A stretch of 39,407 nt of DNA from Campylobacter majalis. GTDB lineage: Bacteria > Campylobacterota > Campylobacteria > Campylobacterales > Campylobacteraceae. The stretch lies in contig NZ_CAJHOF010000019.1 in NCBI RefSeq assembly GCF_905120465.1, positions 1 through 39,407 of the forward strand, given 5' to 3'. The position numbers and the translations under genes are program-made. The first letter of the stretch is position 1. Every line of letters starts with the position of its first letter. The notes under the pieces are model-generated. The model was not told where the DNA came from. It saw nothing but the letters and a program-made list of their open reading frames with translations, and ran no database searches. Shown here in pieces: positions 8,109 to 16,158 of this stretch.

Positions 8109-9731
8109 CTACTTTTCCTCAAAGCTAATATTTATCTTAATATTCATATCTTTTAAAACATCCTTAATAGAGCTTTCATTTAACGAGCTAGTAATATGCT
8201 CAGATATTTTCTTGCTTAATTCATCTTTAAAATCGACATTTTTATCATTTTTAATCTCTATTTCACCCACGCTATCTAGCACCATTTTTGCATCCGAAAG
8301 CCCAAATGCCGCCATCATAGAATTCTCGTCTATATCATCAATGCTTTTCATATCATCACTAGCAAAATCAATCATATCTTCACTTATGCTATCTGTTTGC
8401 AAATTAGCATCTAAAACATCTTGTATCTCATTTGCCACAATCAAACTCTCATCTTCTTTATCCAAAGCAGACTCTTGCTCGTCTAGCGTCTCCAAAACCT
8501 CTTCTTGTGTATCTTGCAATTCCTGTGCTAAATCATCACTATTTTGCAAATCATCGCTTAACTCATCTAGTATCTCTTTTACATCTTCGTCTTGCTCTAT
8601 ATCGGCGACTTCTTCAAGCATCATCTCATCTACATTATCAACGCTATCAAGCTCGTTATTTTCTAAATTTTCACTCTCGCCAGTTTCTATTTCAGATATC
8701 TCATCAATACTCTCATCTAAATTAATATCTTGTGAATCAGCAATCTCATCTTCTTGCTTATTTTTTTCATCAACACTCATAGCGTCAATATCATCTATAA
8801 TTTGTTCTAAATTTTCAATAGAATCAGCCTCTAAATCATCAACTTCGCTAAACGATAAATCATCGCCACTAACTTCATTTATATCGTCTTTAGATATCTC
8901 ATCTATCTCATTTACAAGATCTTCTAACTCATTAAAATCAGTGGTTTTTGCTATATCAACTTCTAAATTTTCATCGCTTAAATCTTCTTTGTCATCTAAA
9001 AGTTCTTCATTTTCTATATCTTTAGCAAAGCTCTCTTCATCTTTGATATTTGCAATATCATCTAAATTAAACTCATCAAATCCCACGTCTTCTTTTATCT
9101 GCAGTGGGCGACTAGAACTCCCACTAATTGGCTCATCAAGCTCAGGCAAATCATCTAATCCACTTAGCATTTCATTTATAGCATCACCTTGCTCTTTGAG
9201 CTCATCATTTGGATTTTTAGCTTCATTTGGATTTGGCTTTATTGCATCATCGTCTAAATTTTCAATTTCTGCTATGCCCTCTTCTGTTTCTTTTGGCAAT
9301 TGATCTAAATTTTCATCATCGTCTAAACTTTTTAATTCAGTATCAAAATCAGGCAACTCCAAATCAAAATCAGTTGAAATTTCATCTACAAATACACTAT
9401 CACTGGTGTCGCTATTTGTCATAATGCTATCATTTGGTCTATTTTGTTCAAAAACATTTATAAAATCAGTAGGCAAAAATGGTTTATTAAGTGTTACTGT
9501 CGCATATTCAGGCACCTCGCCATTACGTGGGACTAAGTACATTATATTTTTACTATACGCACTAATATCAATATCAGTTGTGTCTATGTCGCTGTCTATT
9601 ATAATAAAATCAAAAATACCTTCAAGCTCACTTGCCTCTTCTAGCTGAATATATTCGGTTCCTATTTTATTTAAACTTAAAGTAATCAAACGGGAAACTG
9701 CTGGATTTTTATTAACCAAAGCAACCTTCAT
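8109..9731 (-). CDS. Highly acidic protein with a degenerate receiver-like domain
   Basis: Function is unknown. C. jejuni is recalled to have a 'highly acidic protein' at the same place between gmk and fliR. The ATG at 9731 is preferred over a GTG two codons upstream because AAGGAG lies five bases before it; this gives 540 residues. Residues 1-95 resemble a CheY-type receiver: MKVALVNKN opens like strand 1, FDFIIIDSD places Asp46 at the phospho-acceptor position, and TLNKPF supplies the conserved Lys83. The usual Asp pair of strand 1 is replaced (VNKN) and the Thr/Ser switch is absent. A very long Asp/Glu/Ser/Leu-rich low-complexity region follows to about residue 450. A less acidic conserved-looking tail (SMMAAFGLSDA ... 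LNESSIKDVLKDM) ends the protein. It is probably a regulator or scaffold; no catalytic motif is seen. Confidence 0.7.
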   Translation of the reverse strand: MKVALVNKNPAVSRLITLSLNKIGTEYIQLEEASELEGIFDFIIIDSDIDTTDIDISAYSKNIMYLVPRNGEVPEYATVTLNKPFLPTDFINVFEQNRPNDSIMTNSDTSDSVFVDEISTDFDLELPDFDTELKSLDDDENLDQLPKETEEGIAEIENLDDDAIKPNPNEAKNPNDELKEQGDAINEMLSGLDDLPELDEPISGSSSRPLQIKEDVGFDEFNLDDIANIKDEESFAKDIENEELLDDKEDLSDENLEVDIAKTTDFNELEDLVNEIDEISKDDINEVSGDDLSFSEVDDLEADSIENLEQIIDDIDAMSVDEKNKQEDEIADSQDINLDESIDEISEIETGESENLENNELDSVDNVDEMMLEEVADIEQDEDVKEILDELSDDLQNSDDLAQELQDTQEEVLETLDEQESALDKEDESLIVANEIQDVLDANLQTDSISEDMIDFASDDMKSIDDIDENSMMAAFGLSDAKMVLDSVGEIEIKNDKNVDFKDELSKKISEHITSSLNESSIKDVLKDMNIKINISFEEK

Positions 9732-9791
9732 AACCACTCCTTAAATTTTAATTGTTAATTTTATGATAATAAACATTTTTATTTACTTAAT

Positions 9792-10553
9792 TTAAAAAAA
9801 CAGTGCTGGTAAATCATTAATAACACGCATCATAAGCGTAGTAAAAATTTTCATAACTGCGGATAAAATCACAATCAAAACTACAAAACCAATCGTAACT
9901 TTAATAGGATAACCAACAACCAGCAAGTTAAATTGAGGCATAGTTTTCATAAGCATACCAAAAATCAAGTCAGACAAAAGCGATAATGCAATAATCGGGA
10001 AAGCCAAAACAAACCCAAAAATAAATAAATTTGTAAAAGTTTTAAGAGAGTAGCTAAGCACACCGTAACGTGGATAAAAATCACCTAGCGGAATATACTC
10101 AAGCGAGACTGCAAAAAATTGAACCAACAAATGATGTCCATCAAAAATCAAAAATGTAAGAAGTGCCATCATATTTATGACATTTGCGATAACTGGTGAG
10201 TTTGTGCCAGTTTGTGGATCAAGCACACTAGCCATCGAAAACCCCATAACCATAGATATTTGCTCACCAGCTAGTTGCAATGTGGCAAATATAATATTTA
10301 AAAGAAGTCCAACACAAAGTCCAAGCAAGGCTTCGCTTACGATTTCAAGAACTAAGAAATTTATAGTGTGTTCGTGAGGTTTAGCAAGTGGCATTAAAAT
10401 AATGCAAAGCATAAAAACAAAAGCAGTTTTTGCTGTGATTGGGATTTGATTATGCGAAAAAAATGGCATAAATACAACAAGCCCACTAAGACGTGCAAAA
10501 AGTAGCATAAATGTAATAACGCGATCTGTCCCAAAAAACTGCACTAAATCCAT
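9792..10553 (-). CDS. fliR: Flagellar export apparatus protein FliR
   Basis: This is a membrane component of the flagellar type III export gate, acting with FliP, FliQ and FlhB. The 253-residue protein has about six membrane segments. It shows FliR features: the N-terminal LFARLSGLVVFMPFF, the GEQISMVMGFSMASVLDPQTG region, and LLSDLIFGMLMKTMPQFNLLVVGYPIKV near the C-terminus. The ATG follows AAAGG. The acidic-protein gene lies about 60 nt downstream. A gene-free gap of more than 600 bp lies upstream, so its promoter must lie close to the gene or far within the gap. Confidence 0.95.
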   Translation of the reverse strand: MDLVQFFGTDRVITFMLLFARLSGLVVFMPFFSHNQIPITAKTAFVFMLCIILMPLAKPHEHTINFLVLEIVSEALLGLCVGLLLNIIFATLQLAGEQISMVMGFSMASVLDPQTGTNSPVIANVINMMALLTFLIFDGHHLLVQFFAVSLEYIPLGDFYPRYGVLSYSLKTFTNLFIFGFVLAFPIIALSLLSDLIFGMLMKTMPQFNLLVVGYPIKVTIGFVVLIVILSAVMKIFTTLMMRVINDLPALFF

Positions 10554-10689
10554 TTTTGCCTTTGTAAATTTTTATATTATTTTACATAAATTTAGTTTGT
10601 TTTGGAGTTAAGTTATAAATTTTTAAGTAAGAAATTGAAAAATTTAGTGCAAAAATCGCATCAAAATTAGAGATTGCAAATATCAGCCT

Positions 10690-10711
10690 AGACAAATTTC
10701 ACCATTTGTCT
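10690..10711. repeat. Perfect inverted repeat, possible hairpin
   Basis: AGACAAAT, a six-base loop TTCACC, then ATTTGTCT form a perfect 8-bp stem. No T-run follows on either strand, so it is not a typical terminator. It ends 4 nt before a sigma54-like motif. Confidence 0.5.
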
Positions 10712-10714
10712 CTT

Positions 10715-10730
10715 TGGCACGCAATAAGCA
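10715..10730 (+). promoter_or_regulatory. Sigma54-like promoter motif, orphan
   Basis: TGGCACGCAATAAGCA keeps the GG and GC doublets at the spacing of the RpoN consensus TGGCACG-N4-TTGCW, with AA instead of TT before the GC. It points right, into a gene-free gap and towards genes on the opposite strand, so no target is visible. This is a motif match only. Confidence 0.3.
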
Positions 10731-11179
10731 TACTTTAAATAATATCACATATGTCATCAATTTTACATTTACAGCAATTTTTTTAGTTTATTTATAAGTT
10801 ATGCCATTAAGTAGTCGTGAGATTTTCTACGTCAGTTAATTTACCCAAAATCAAAAATACTAAGATCAACAAAACTACAAAATTTATTAGCATATAAACA
10901 GCATCAACTAAAAGTCGAGTTTTTAATAAACCAGCTTTTACACTAATGAGAGTTTTATTTTAACACTCATACTCTTTAAATTTAAATCAAATAAGTAGCC
11001 ACTATAAGCACATTTACAAACAACATTATTCACAATAGTGCAAATCACAACAAAACGAAGCTAGTGCTAACTTATCCAAATTTCTTATACAAACCCTTTT
11101 ACGCAAAAGATTATTTTACTACTTTTTATACTTAAAATTTGATAGTTTTATGGTGTTTTTATATTAAGTAAATTTGAGT

Positions 11180-11821
11180 TTAAATTTTAGATAGTATTTT
11201 ATTTTCTAGTTTATACGTGTGCGTACATTTTTTGGCCAACTCATTATCGTGAGTTACTAAAACCAAACTTGCACTGTTTTCATTTATGTAATCAAACAAC
11301 ACATCCATTACTTCATTTGCCGTGGCTTTATCTAAGTTTCCAGTTGGCTCATCAGCGAAAATAATGCGTGGCTTTTTACTTAGCACTCTTGCGATGCTTA
11401 CGCGTTGCTGCTGTCCTCCGCTTAATTCTCCAACTTTATTATTTAAAACATGAGAAATTTTAAGAGCACTAAGATATTTTTGATCTATTGGTTTGTTGGC
11501 TAAAATGCTTGCTAGTTCGATATTTTCAAGTGCGTTAAAGCCCTTAAAAAGGTAGTGTGCTTGAAAGATAATACCAAAATCAAACCTACGAATATTAATA
11601 AGCTCGTTCTGTGAAAGAGAATAAAGCGATTTTTCGTTATATATAACCTTACCAGAATTTGGATTTAAAAGTGTGGATAGAATATGAAGCAAGGTACTTT
11701 TACCGCACCCACTTACACCTAAAATCGCCGAGCTTTCGCTAGTATTTAGGGTTAAATTTACATTTTCAAAGAGCGTATAATCATACGCAAAACTAAGATC
11801 TACGCCCTTTAAAATTTCCAT
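11180..11821 (-). CDS. ABC transporter ATP-binding protein, LolD-like
   Basis: This is an ATPase subunit of an ABC transporter in the LolD/MacB/FtsE-like class. All nucleotide-binding motifs are present in 213 residues: Walker A GVSGCGKST (near 36-44), a Q-loop in IIFQAHYL, the signature LSGGQQQR, Walker B RIIFADEP, and the switch histidine in LVLVTHDNE. No membrane partner is encoded nearby, so the permease must lie elsewhere; LolCE-type lipoprotein release is one possibility. Its ATG lies 2 nt after the tsf stop, making it the third gene of the rpsB-tsf unit, as recalled for C. jejuni. Confidence 0.88.
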   Translation of the reverse strand: MEILKGVDLSFAYDYTLFENVNLTLNTSESSAILGVSGCGKSTLLHILSTLLNPNSGKVIYNEKSLYSLSQNELINIRRFDFGIIFQAHYLFKGFNALENIELASILANKPIDQKYLSALKISHVLNNKVGELSGGQQQRVSIARVLSKKPRIIFADEPTGNLDKATANEVMDVLFDYINENSASLVLVTHDNELAKKCTHTYKLENKILSKI

Positions 11822-11823
11822 TT

Positions 11824-12888
11824 TTAGCCGATTTGTGCTGCCACTTCTGCTGCAAAATCATCGACTTTTTTCTCAAGTCCATCGCCAAGCTCAAAGCGGA
11901 CATATTTTACAATCTCAATCTTGCCACCAAGCTCTTTTGACTTCTCAGCTATAACTTGCTCGATCGTCTTTTTATCGTCCATTACGTAAAACTGACCAAG
12001 AAGCGTTAGGCGCTGATCTAACACAGTGTTGTCTGCATAGAAACGCTCAATCTTACCAGGGATGATTTTGTCCCAAATTTTCTCAGGCTTACCCTCTGCT
12101 CTTAGCTCATCTTCGATAGCTTTTGTAGCTTGTGCTAGTTCGGCTTCACCTATTTGGCAACGACTAGCATAAAGTGGTATGTTATGAAGTGGTTTGCCAA
12201 GGCGTTTAAATTCTTCGTTTTCTTTCTCAAGCTCAGCACGAAGTGCGATAAATTCTTTCTCAACGAACTCTTTATCAAGATCTTTATAGCTTATAACTTC
12301 TGGTTTCATCGCTGCTGCATGCATGCATAGGTTGCGAATGAAGTCTTGAGCTTTGTTAGCTATCTCTTCGCTCTCGCAAGCTGCACCGATAAGAACGCCA
12401 ACACGACCATTTGAATGCACATAGCCATTTACAACACCCTTAGCATCAGCCATGATCGTCTCAAAGCGACGCACAACTAAATTTTCACCAATAGTTGCAA
12501 TCTGGCTTTTTAGATACTCTTCAAATTTTACGCCATTTATTGTGCTTGCTGTTAGCTCTTCAACTGTACTTATGCCATTTGCTTGAATATGCACGGTAGT
12601 ATCTTTTGTAAGAGCTTGGAATTTATCGTTTTTAGCTACAAAGTCTGTCTCTGAGTTAATCTCAGTGATCGTAGCTTGTTTGCATTTTTCACAAACTTCA
12701 ACAGTCACAAGACCCTCGCTTGCAAGGCGGTCAGCTTTTTTAGCAGCCTGACCCAAGCCCTTTTCGCGAAGCAAATCAACGGCTTTTTGCATGTCGCCAT
12801 TTGCTTCAGCAAGTGCCTTTTTACAATCCATCATACCAGCTCCAGTGCTTTCGCGGAGCTCTTTTACCATCTGTGCCGTGATTTCCAT
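11824..12888 (-). CDS. tsf: Translation elongation factor Ts
   Basis: This is the guanine-nucleotide exchange factor that recycles EF-Tu. The N-terminal UBA-like region carries TGAGMMDCKKAL (near 16-27), and the TDFVAKND motif lies near 82-89. The protein has 354 residues, longer than the E. coli factor (283) but of the length usual in Campylobacter; a CEKCKQ pair before TDFVAKND is part of this variant. The start overlaps the rpsB stop by one base (ATAA), so translation of the two is likely coupled. Confidence 0.96.
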   Translation of the reverse strand: MEITAQMVKELRESTGAGMMDCKKALAEANGDMQKAVDLLREKGLGQAAKKADRLASEGLVTVEVCEKCKQATITEINSETDFVAKNDKFQALTKDTTVHIQANGISTVEELTASTINGVKFEEYLKSQIATIGENLVVRRFETIMADAKGVVNGYVHSNGRVGVLIGAACESEEIANKAQDFIRNLCMHAAAMKPEVISYKDLDKEFVEKEFIALRAELEKENEEFKRLGKPLHNIPLYASRCQIGEAELAQATKAIEDELRAEGKPEKIWDKIIPGKIERFYADNTVLDQRLTLLGQFYVMDDKKTIEQVIAEKSKELGGKIEIVKYVRFELGDGLEKKVDDFAAEVAAQIG

Positions 12889-13676
12889 TATTCTTCATCC
12901 TCCGCATCAAAGTCTTCCTCGCTCATAGCCTCAGCTACAACAGCATCTTTTTCATCTTGACTAACTTCTTCTTTAGCGTTTTCATCAGCATCTTGCTCAA
13001 GAAGTGATTTGCCCTCGTTTATAGCCTCAGCCATCTCTTGGCAGAAAAGCTGAACTGAGCGGATCGCGTCGTCGTTGCCAGGAATTGGAAAATCAACTAC
13101 ATCTGGATCGCAGTTTGTATCGATAGGTGCTACAACTGGTATTCTTAGGCGATTTGCTTCAGCAACCGCGATTTTTTCCTTAACAGTATCGATAACAAAT
13201 ACCATATCAGGCAAGTTTTTCATATTTCTAATACCGCCAAGAGTTGCAAGCAACTTCTCTTTTTTACGGCGAAGCATTAAAGCTTCTTTTTTAGTTAGTA
13301 AATTTATAGAGCCATCTTCTTCCATAGTCTCGATAACTTCGAGTTTGCGGATACTTTGGCGAATAGTTCCAAAGTTTGTCATCATGCCACCCAACCAGCG
13401 GTGATTTACATATGGCATACCGCATTTTTCAGCGTATTCTTTGATTGCTTCGATAGCTTGTTTCTTAGTGCCAACAAAAAGGATAGTCTTACCCTCAGCT
13501 GCTGCGTCACGAACGATGTTGTAAGTGTAGCGGAAGTAGCGGATTGTCTTTTGTAGATCTATGATATAGATACCTTTTCTCTCGCCAAAGATGTATTTTT
13601 TCATCTTTGGATTCCATCTGCGCGTTTGGTGTCCGAAATGAACGCCGCACTCTAGCAAATCTCTCATTGTTACCAT
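12888..13676 (-). CDS. rpsB: 30S ribosomal protein S2
   Basis: This is ribosomal protein S2 of the small subunit. The start is placed at the ATG at 13676 ([20 protein letters not shown]), aligning with the S2 family and lying seven bases after AAGGAG. An upstream in-frame start at 13697 would add seven non-conserved residues. The 262-residue protein has the S2 signatures [22 protein letters not shown] and [13 protein letters not shown]. It ends in an acidic tail of about 35 residues rich in Glu and Asp. It heads the rpsB-tsf-ABC ATPase unit. Confidence 0.96.
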   Translation of the reverse strand: MVTMRDLLECGVHFGHQTRRWNPKMKKYIFGERKGIYIIDLQKTIRYFRYTYNIVRDAAAEGKTILFVGTKKQAIEAIKEYAEKCGMPYVNHRWLGGMMTNFGTIRQSIRKLEVIETMEEDGSINLLTKKEALMLRRKKEKLLATLGGIRNMKNLPDMVFVIDTVKEKIAVAEANRLRIPVVAPIDTNCDPDVVDFPIPGNDDAIRSVQLFCQEMAEAINEGKSLLEQDADENAKEEVSQDEKDAVVAEAMSEEDFDAEDEE

Positions 13677-13737
13677 TATGGTTCTCCTTATACGCAATGT
13701 GCGCGAAATTTAGTTTTACCTCCACACCCCTTAACGC

Positions 13738-13760
13738 TTGAAATTTTAATAAAATTTCAA
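13738..13760 (-). repeat. Inverted repeat in the rpsB leader
   Basis: TTGAAATTTT and AAAATTTCAA flank a three-base loop, forming a 10-bp AT-rich stem between the likely rpsB promoter and its start codon. CACACC/GGTGTG sequences on either side could pair as an outer stem in the transcript. A regulatory role (for example S2 or EF-Ts feedback) is inference only. Confidence 0.3.
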
Positions 13761-13805
13761 AAACGCAACCAAATTTAGGACTGGTGTGTGTGAAATAAGG
13801 GTTGG

Positions 13806-13811
13806 ATTATA
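13806..13811 (-). promoter_or_regulatory. rpsB-tsf -10 element (TATAAT)
   Basis: The minus strand has a perfect TATAAT here, preceded by AACTTTCAG. Transcription would start near 13799 and give a leader of about 120 nt before rpsB, containing the inverted repeat at 13738-13760. Confidence 0.5.
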
Positions 13812-14413
13812 CTGAAAGTTCTCTAAATTTAAGCTTTATCCAAGTATTATTTTAGTGTAAGCCATGCGGAAATTTGCAAAAAACTAAGTCAAAATTTAAC
13901 AAAAAGAAAATAATAATGTTTGGTTTTTAAAAATGTTGCGATTGTGGCAGTATTATTTTATGTTTTAAGTAAAATTTTCTCTAGCGACATAAAAAAGCTT
14001 AAAGTTAAAAATGTCATAAAACAACTGTGAAAAGTTATTGACTTTTGTATGAGAGCAAGACAAAATTTTACCAATAATCAGACAAGCTGGACTTAACATA
14101 TACATAGCAATATCAGCTTGATAAAAATTAGCCTACATGGATAGACAAAGTGCGTGCAATCAAAATCTCCGTAGTCAAGAATTAAGATATAACAACAAGA
14201 GCCAAACAAGCCAAGATTGAATAAATGCAGCTTAAAACTATTTTACTAAATGGCTAATTTTGACTTGCTATAAAACGCACCTTAAAAATGCCACTTTTAA
14301 TAAAATTCTAACCACTCTAAGCCATCGTTGTTTAGTTCTATTGCCTTTAAAATTTTATGTTTGCTCTTATAATCTGCAAACATAAAATTTATTTTACTTA
14401 CTTGGCAACCTTG
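13812..14413. other. Gene-free gap of about 0.6 kb
   Basis: No recognisable gene lies between the rpsB promoter and the thioesterase stop. The only coding-like piece is a 28-codon frame at 14297-14383 on the minus strand, in the thioesterase frame but separated from it by a stop (separate entry). The remainder is AT-rich without clear structure. Confidence 0.45.
14297..14383 (-). CDS. Possible 28-aa peptide or 3' remnant, low confidence
   Basis: A small frame starting MFADYKSKHKILK and ending GLEWLEFY has protein-like composition and lies in the same frame as the thioesterase, beyond its TAG stop. No good ribosome binding site precedes its ATG. It may be the tail of a formerly longer gene, or chance. 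Confidence 0.15.
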   Translation of the reverse strand: MFADYKSKHKILKAIELNNDGLEWLEFY

Positions 14414-14806
14414 CTACTCATACAATGCCGCCACCTCATCAGGTATAGCCATGGGACGGTTTTTATGTGTGTCAAAATAAAAAAATGTAGTTTTTGCAGT
14501 GGCGACTAAAACTTCGCCCCTGTAAAATTCAAAAAATCTAGTCGAAGTAGCTCTTTTATCACGCTCACTCCAGCTTTTTATAACTAGTTCATCGTCTAAA
14601 AATATGGGCTTTATGTAGGTAGCTTGATTTTCACGTATAAGCCACACACCTCCACGCTCTTTTTGCACTTTAAGTGTATCGCCAACAGAGTTTGAGTGAG
14701 CCATACCAACATCTTGCATTAGTTTAAAATAGTAAGCATTATTCATATGTCCGTGCATATCAATCGCTTCGTTTGTTACTTTAAATTTATACAAAAACTC
14801 TTTCAT
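14414..14806 (-). CDS. Acyl-CoA thioesterase, hotdog fold
   Basis: This is a 4-hydroxybenzoyl-CoA thioesterase/YbgC-type enzyme that probably hydrolyses acyl-CoA in the cytoplasm. The 130-residue protein matches the single hotdog domain. The N-terminal IDMHGHMNNAYYFKLMQD segment supplies the helix region with the H-x-N-N-x-x-Y pattern of the family. KRATSTRFFEFYRGEVLVATAKTTFFYFD forms the later strands. The substrate cannot be told from sequence. It starts at an ATG behind AGGTG. It stands alone between a gene-free gap and the rpmA terminator. Confidence 0.8.
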   Translation of the reverse strand: MKEFLYKFKVTNEAIDMHGHMNNAYYFKLMQDVGMAHSNSVGDTLKVQKERGGVWLIRENQATYIKPIFLDDELVIKSWSERDKRATSTRFFEFYRGEVLVATAKTTFFYFDTHKNRPMAIPDEVAALYE

Positions 14807-14920
14807 TCTTCACCTAGTTAAATTTTAAAAATATTTTAATTTAAACAAGGCAAAATTTTACAAAAATATAAATATGAAAATAATAAATTTAGTATAAAAT
14901 GATAGATTTATAATATAAAT

Positions 14921-14942
14921 TTTGGGGATTTCTCCCCAAAAA
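14921..14942 (-). terminator. Terminator after rpmA
   Basis: TTTTGGGG and CCCCAAAA with a six-base loop form a perfect 8-bp stem directly after the rpmA stop. It is followed on the minus strand by TTTATATTA. This is a plausible Rho-independent terminator for rplU-rpmA, although the T-run is interrupted. Confidence 0.75.
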
Positions 14943-14943
14943 A

Positions 14944-15198
14944 TTACGCTGGATAAACAGAAACTTTCTTTCTATTTTTATCTTTGCGTTCAAATTTCAC
15001 ATATCCGTCAATAAGTGCAAATATCGTGTGGTCTTTACCCATACCGACATTTGAACCTGGATGTGTAGCTGTGCCACGCTGGCGAATGATGATATTTCCA
15101 GCACGAACGAACTCGCTACCGAATTTTTTAACGCCTAAACGACGTCCAATACTATCACGGTTATTCTGGGTTGAACCTTGACCTTTTTTGTGTGCCAT
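14944..15198 (-). CDS. rpmA: 50S ribosomal protein L27
   Basis: This is large-subunit ribosomal protein L27, whose N-terminus reaches the peptidyl-transferase centre. The 84-residue protein begins [20 protein letters not shown] and has [22 protein letters not shown] and the [17 protein letters not shown] core, all typical. The ATG follows AAGGAGTAAGGT. It is second in the rplU-rpmA operon and is followed at once by a terminator hairpin. Confidence 0.97.
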   Translation of the reverse strand: MAHKKGQGSTQNNRDSIGRRLGVKKFGSEFVRAGNIIIRQRGTATHPGSNVGMGKDHTIFALIDGYVKFERKDKNRKKVSVYPA

Positions 15199-15208
15199 AC
15201 CTTACTCC

Positions 15209-15520
15209 TTATCCTGCGATACTTACAACTTTAACGCGAGTATATTGTCTTCTAAAACCGCGCTTAAGTTTTGAGTCTTTGCGTCTTCGTTTTTTATAGA
15301 TAACGACCTTCTTGTCTTTACCCTCATTTACTACTTCTAAGACAACTTTTGCACCCTTAACAAATGGCACACCTACCTTTACTTCGCCGTCATTTACAGC
15401 TAAAACTTCTGTAATTTCAACGGTTGATTTTGGCTCAGCTGCAAAGTGATCTAGGTTTAAGTATTGACCTTCGCTCACTCTATACTGTTTACCGCCGTTT
15501 TTAATAATAGCGTATTTCAT
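15209..15520 (-). CDS. rplU: 50S ribosomal protein L21
   Basis: This is large-subunit ribosomal protein L21. The start is taken at the ATG at 15520, giving [19 protein letters not shown], which aligns with the family N-terminus and has AAAGGA seven bases upstream. A longer in-frame reading to 15613 would add 31 unconserved residues. The 102-residue protein ends with [21 protein letters not shown], the usual basic C-terminal region. It heads the rplU-rpmA operon; the intergenic distance is 10 nt. Confidence 0.97.
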   Translation of the reverse strand: MKYAIIKNGGKQYRVSEGQYLNLDHFAAEPKSTVEITEVLAVNDGEVKVGVPFVKGAKVVLEVVNEGKDKKVVIYKKRRRKDSKLKRGFRRQYTRVKVVSIAG

Positions 15521-15602
15521 GCTATCCTTTCTAAATTTGGTAAGACCAAAAAGCACTTTTGTCACCAAAAGATTTGCGGAGCTTTGTTGGTTTGAAGCTC
15601 GG

Positions 15603-15608
15603 ATTTTA
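15603..15608 (-). promoter_or_regulatory. rplU -10 element (TAAAAT)
   Basis: The minus strand reads TTTTGGGTAAAATCC, which fits the Campylobacter -10 pattern with a TTTTGGG-like lead. It would start an rplU-rpmA message with a leader of about 75 nt. It is divergent from the G-tract promoter region of the NTPase cassette. Confidence 0.45.
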
Positions 15609-15665
15609 CCCAAAATTTTATAAATTTAAGCTAAATTTTACAAAACACAAAATTTATCTTGTTTT

Positions 15666-15688
15666 AAAAAAAAAAGGGGGGGGGGGGG
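15666..15688. repeat. A10-G13 homopolymer tract
   Basis: Ten A residues (15666-15675) are followed directly by thirteen G residues (15676-15688). No other G run in this AT-rich window is longer than about six. Long G/C tracts are the classic slippage-prone switch of Campylobacter. The tract directly abuts a TAAAAT (15689-15694), a -10-like element 23 nt before the ATG of the downstream gene. Variation in length would change promoter geometry rather than reading frame. Confidence 0.85.
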
Positions 15689-15694
15689 TAAAAT
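15689..15694 (+). promoter_or_regulatory. -10-like element abutting the G tract
   Basis: TAAAAT lies between the G13 tract and the AGGAG ribosome binding site (near 15707-15711) of the NTPase gene. A TTGTTT at 15659-15664 could be a -35 box, but the spacer is now 24 nt, which is too long. Loss of several G residues would be needed to reach 17 nt. This is inference from spacing. Confidence 0.35.
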
Positions 15695-15716
15695 AGCATT
15701 TTATTTAGGAGATTTT

Positions 15717-16158
15717 ATGAAAGCAATAATCACACTAAGAGGCTCAGCAAATCTTGGCAAAACGACAATTTTACATAATGTTTGCTAACGACTTGATTAA
15801 AAATGGTGCCAAAGCTATTAATCTTTTAAAAGATGATTTTGATGCCGATACAATCAAGGATTTTGAAATCTCACTTGAGTACAAATCTTTAAAAATTGCC
15901 ATATTTTCATCAGGCGACATAGCCGAAGTCGTGCAAGACAATATTAAAAAAGCAAATAAAATAGCAAAATTTGATCTAGTTTTTACCGCCATTAGATCGC
16001 ATGGAAAGAGTGCAAATTTCATTCAGAATTTTGCCAAAGAGCATAAAATAAAAATCATAAATGTCGAAAACAACGAGTATTTTAAAGAAAATGAGAAAAT
16101 TTTGACCTATCATAAATCACAAATTGAGTATTTAAATTTTATCCTAAAGGGGTTTTAA
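15717..16158 (+). pseudogene. P-loop NTPase gene with a one-base frameshift
   Basis: The ATG at 15717, behind AGGAG, starts MKAIITLRGSANLGKTTIL, which carries a Walker A motif (GSANLGKTT). The frame stops at a TAA after HNVC, around 15786-15788. The adjacent frame then continues as a protein-like sequence (DLIKNGAKAINLLKDD ... YLNFILKGF) to 16158. Removing one base near GTTTGCTAACGAC restores one frame of about 146 codons. The later part has alternating hydrophobic strands (KIAIFSSGD, DLVFTAIRSHGKS, IKIINVEN) as in a small Rossmann-like ATPase. Family and function are not recognised. The membrane-protein remnant begins at the stop (TAATG), so the two formed an operon. Confidence 0.65.

Larger units (their letters stand above)
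10554..11179. other. Gene-free gap of about 0.63 kb
   Basis: No reading frame of interest is seen on either strand. The stretch holds a perfect 8-bp inverted repeat at 10690-10711 and a sigma54-like motif at 10715-10730 (separate entries). The rest is AT-rich and unexplained. It contains the fliR upstream region on its left and follows the ABC ATPase gene on its right. Confidence 0.5.

Noticed and set aside
8056-9303. Long serine-rich plus-strand reading frame of over 400 codons
   Set aside because: It is the antisense shadow of the acidic-protein gene: Asp/Glu codons read as Ser/Ile on the opposite strand, with no ribosome binding site or family features.
15521-15613. Longer L21 with a 31-residue N-terminal extension
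   Set aside because: L21 proteins start at M(K)YAI...GGKQ, and AAAGGA sits directly before the ATG at 15520.
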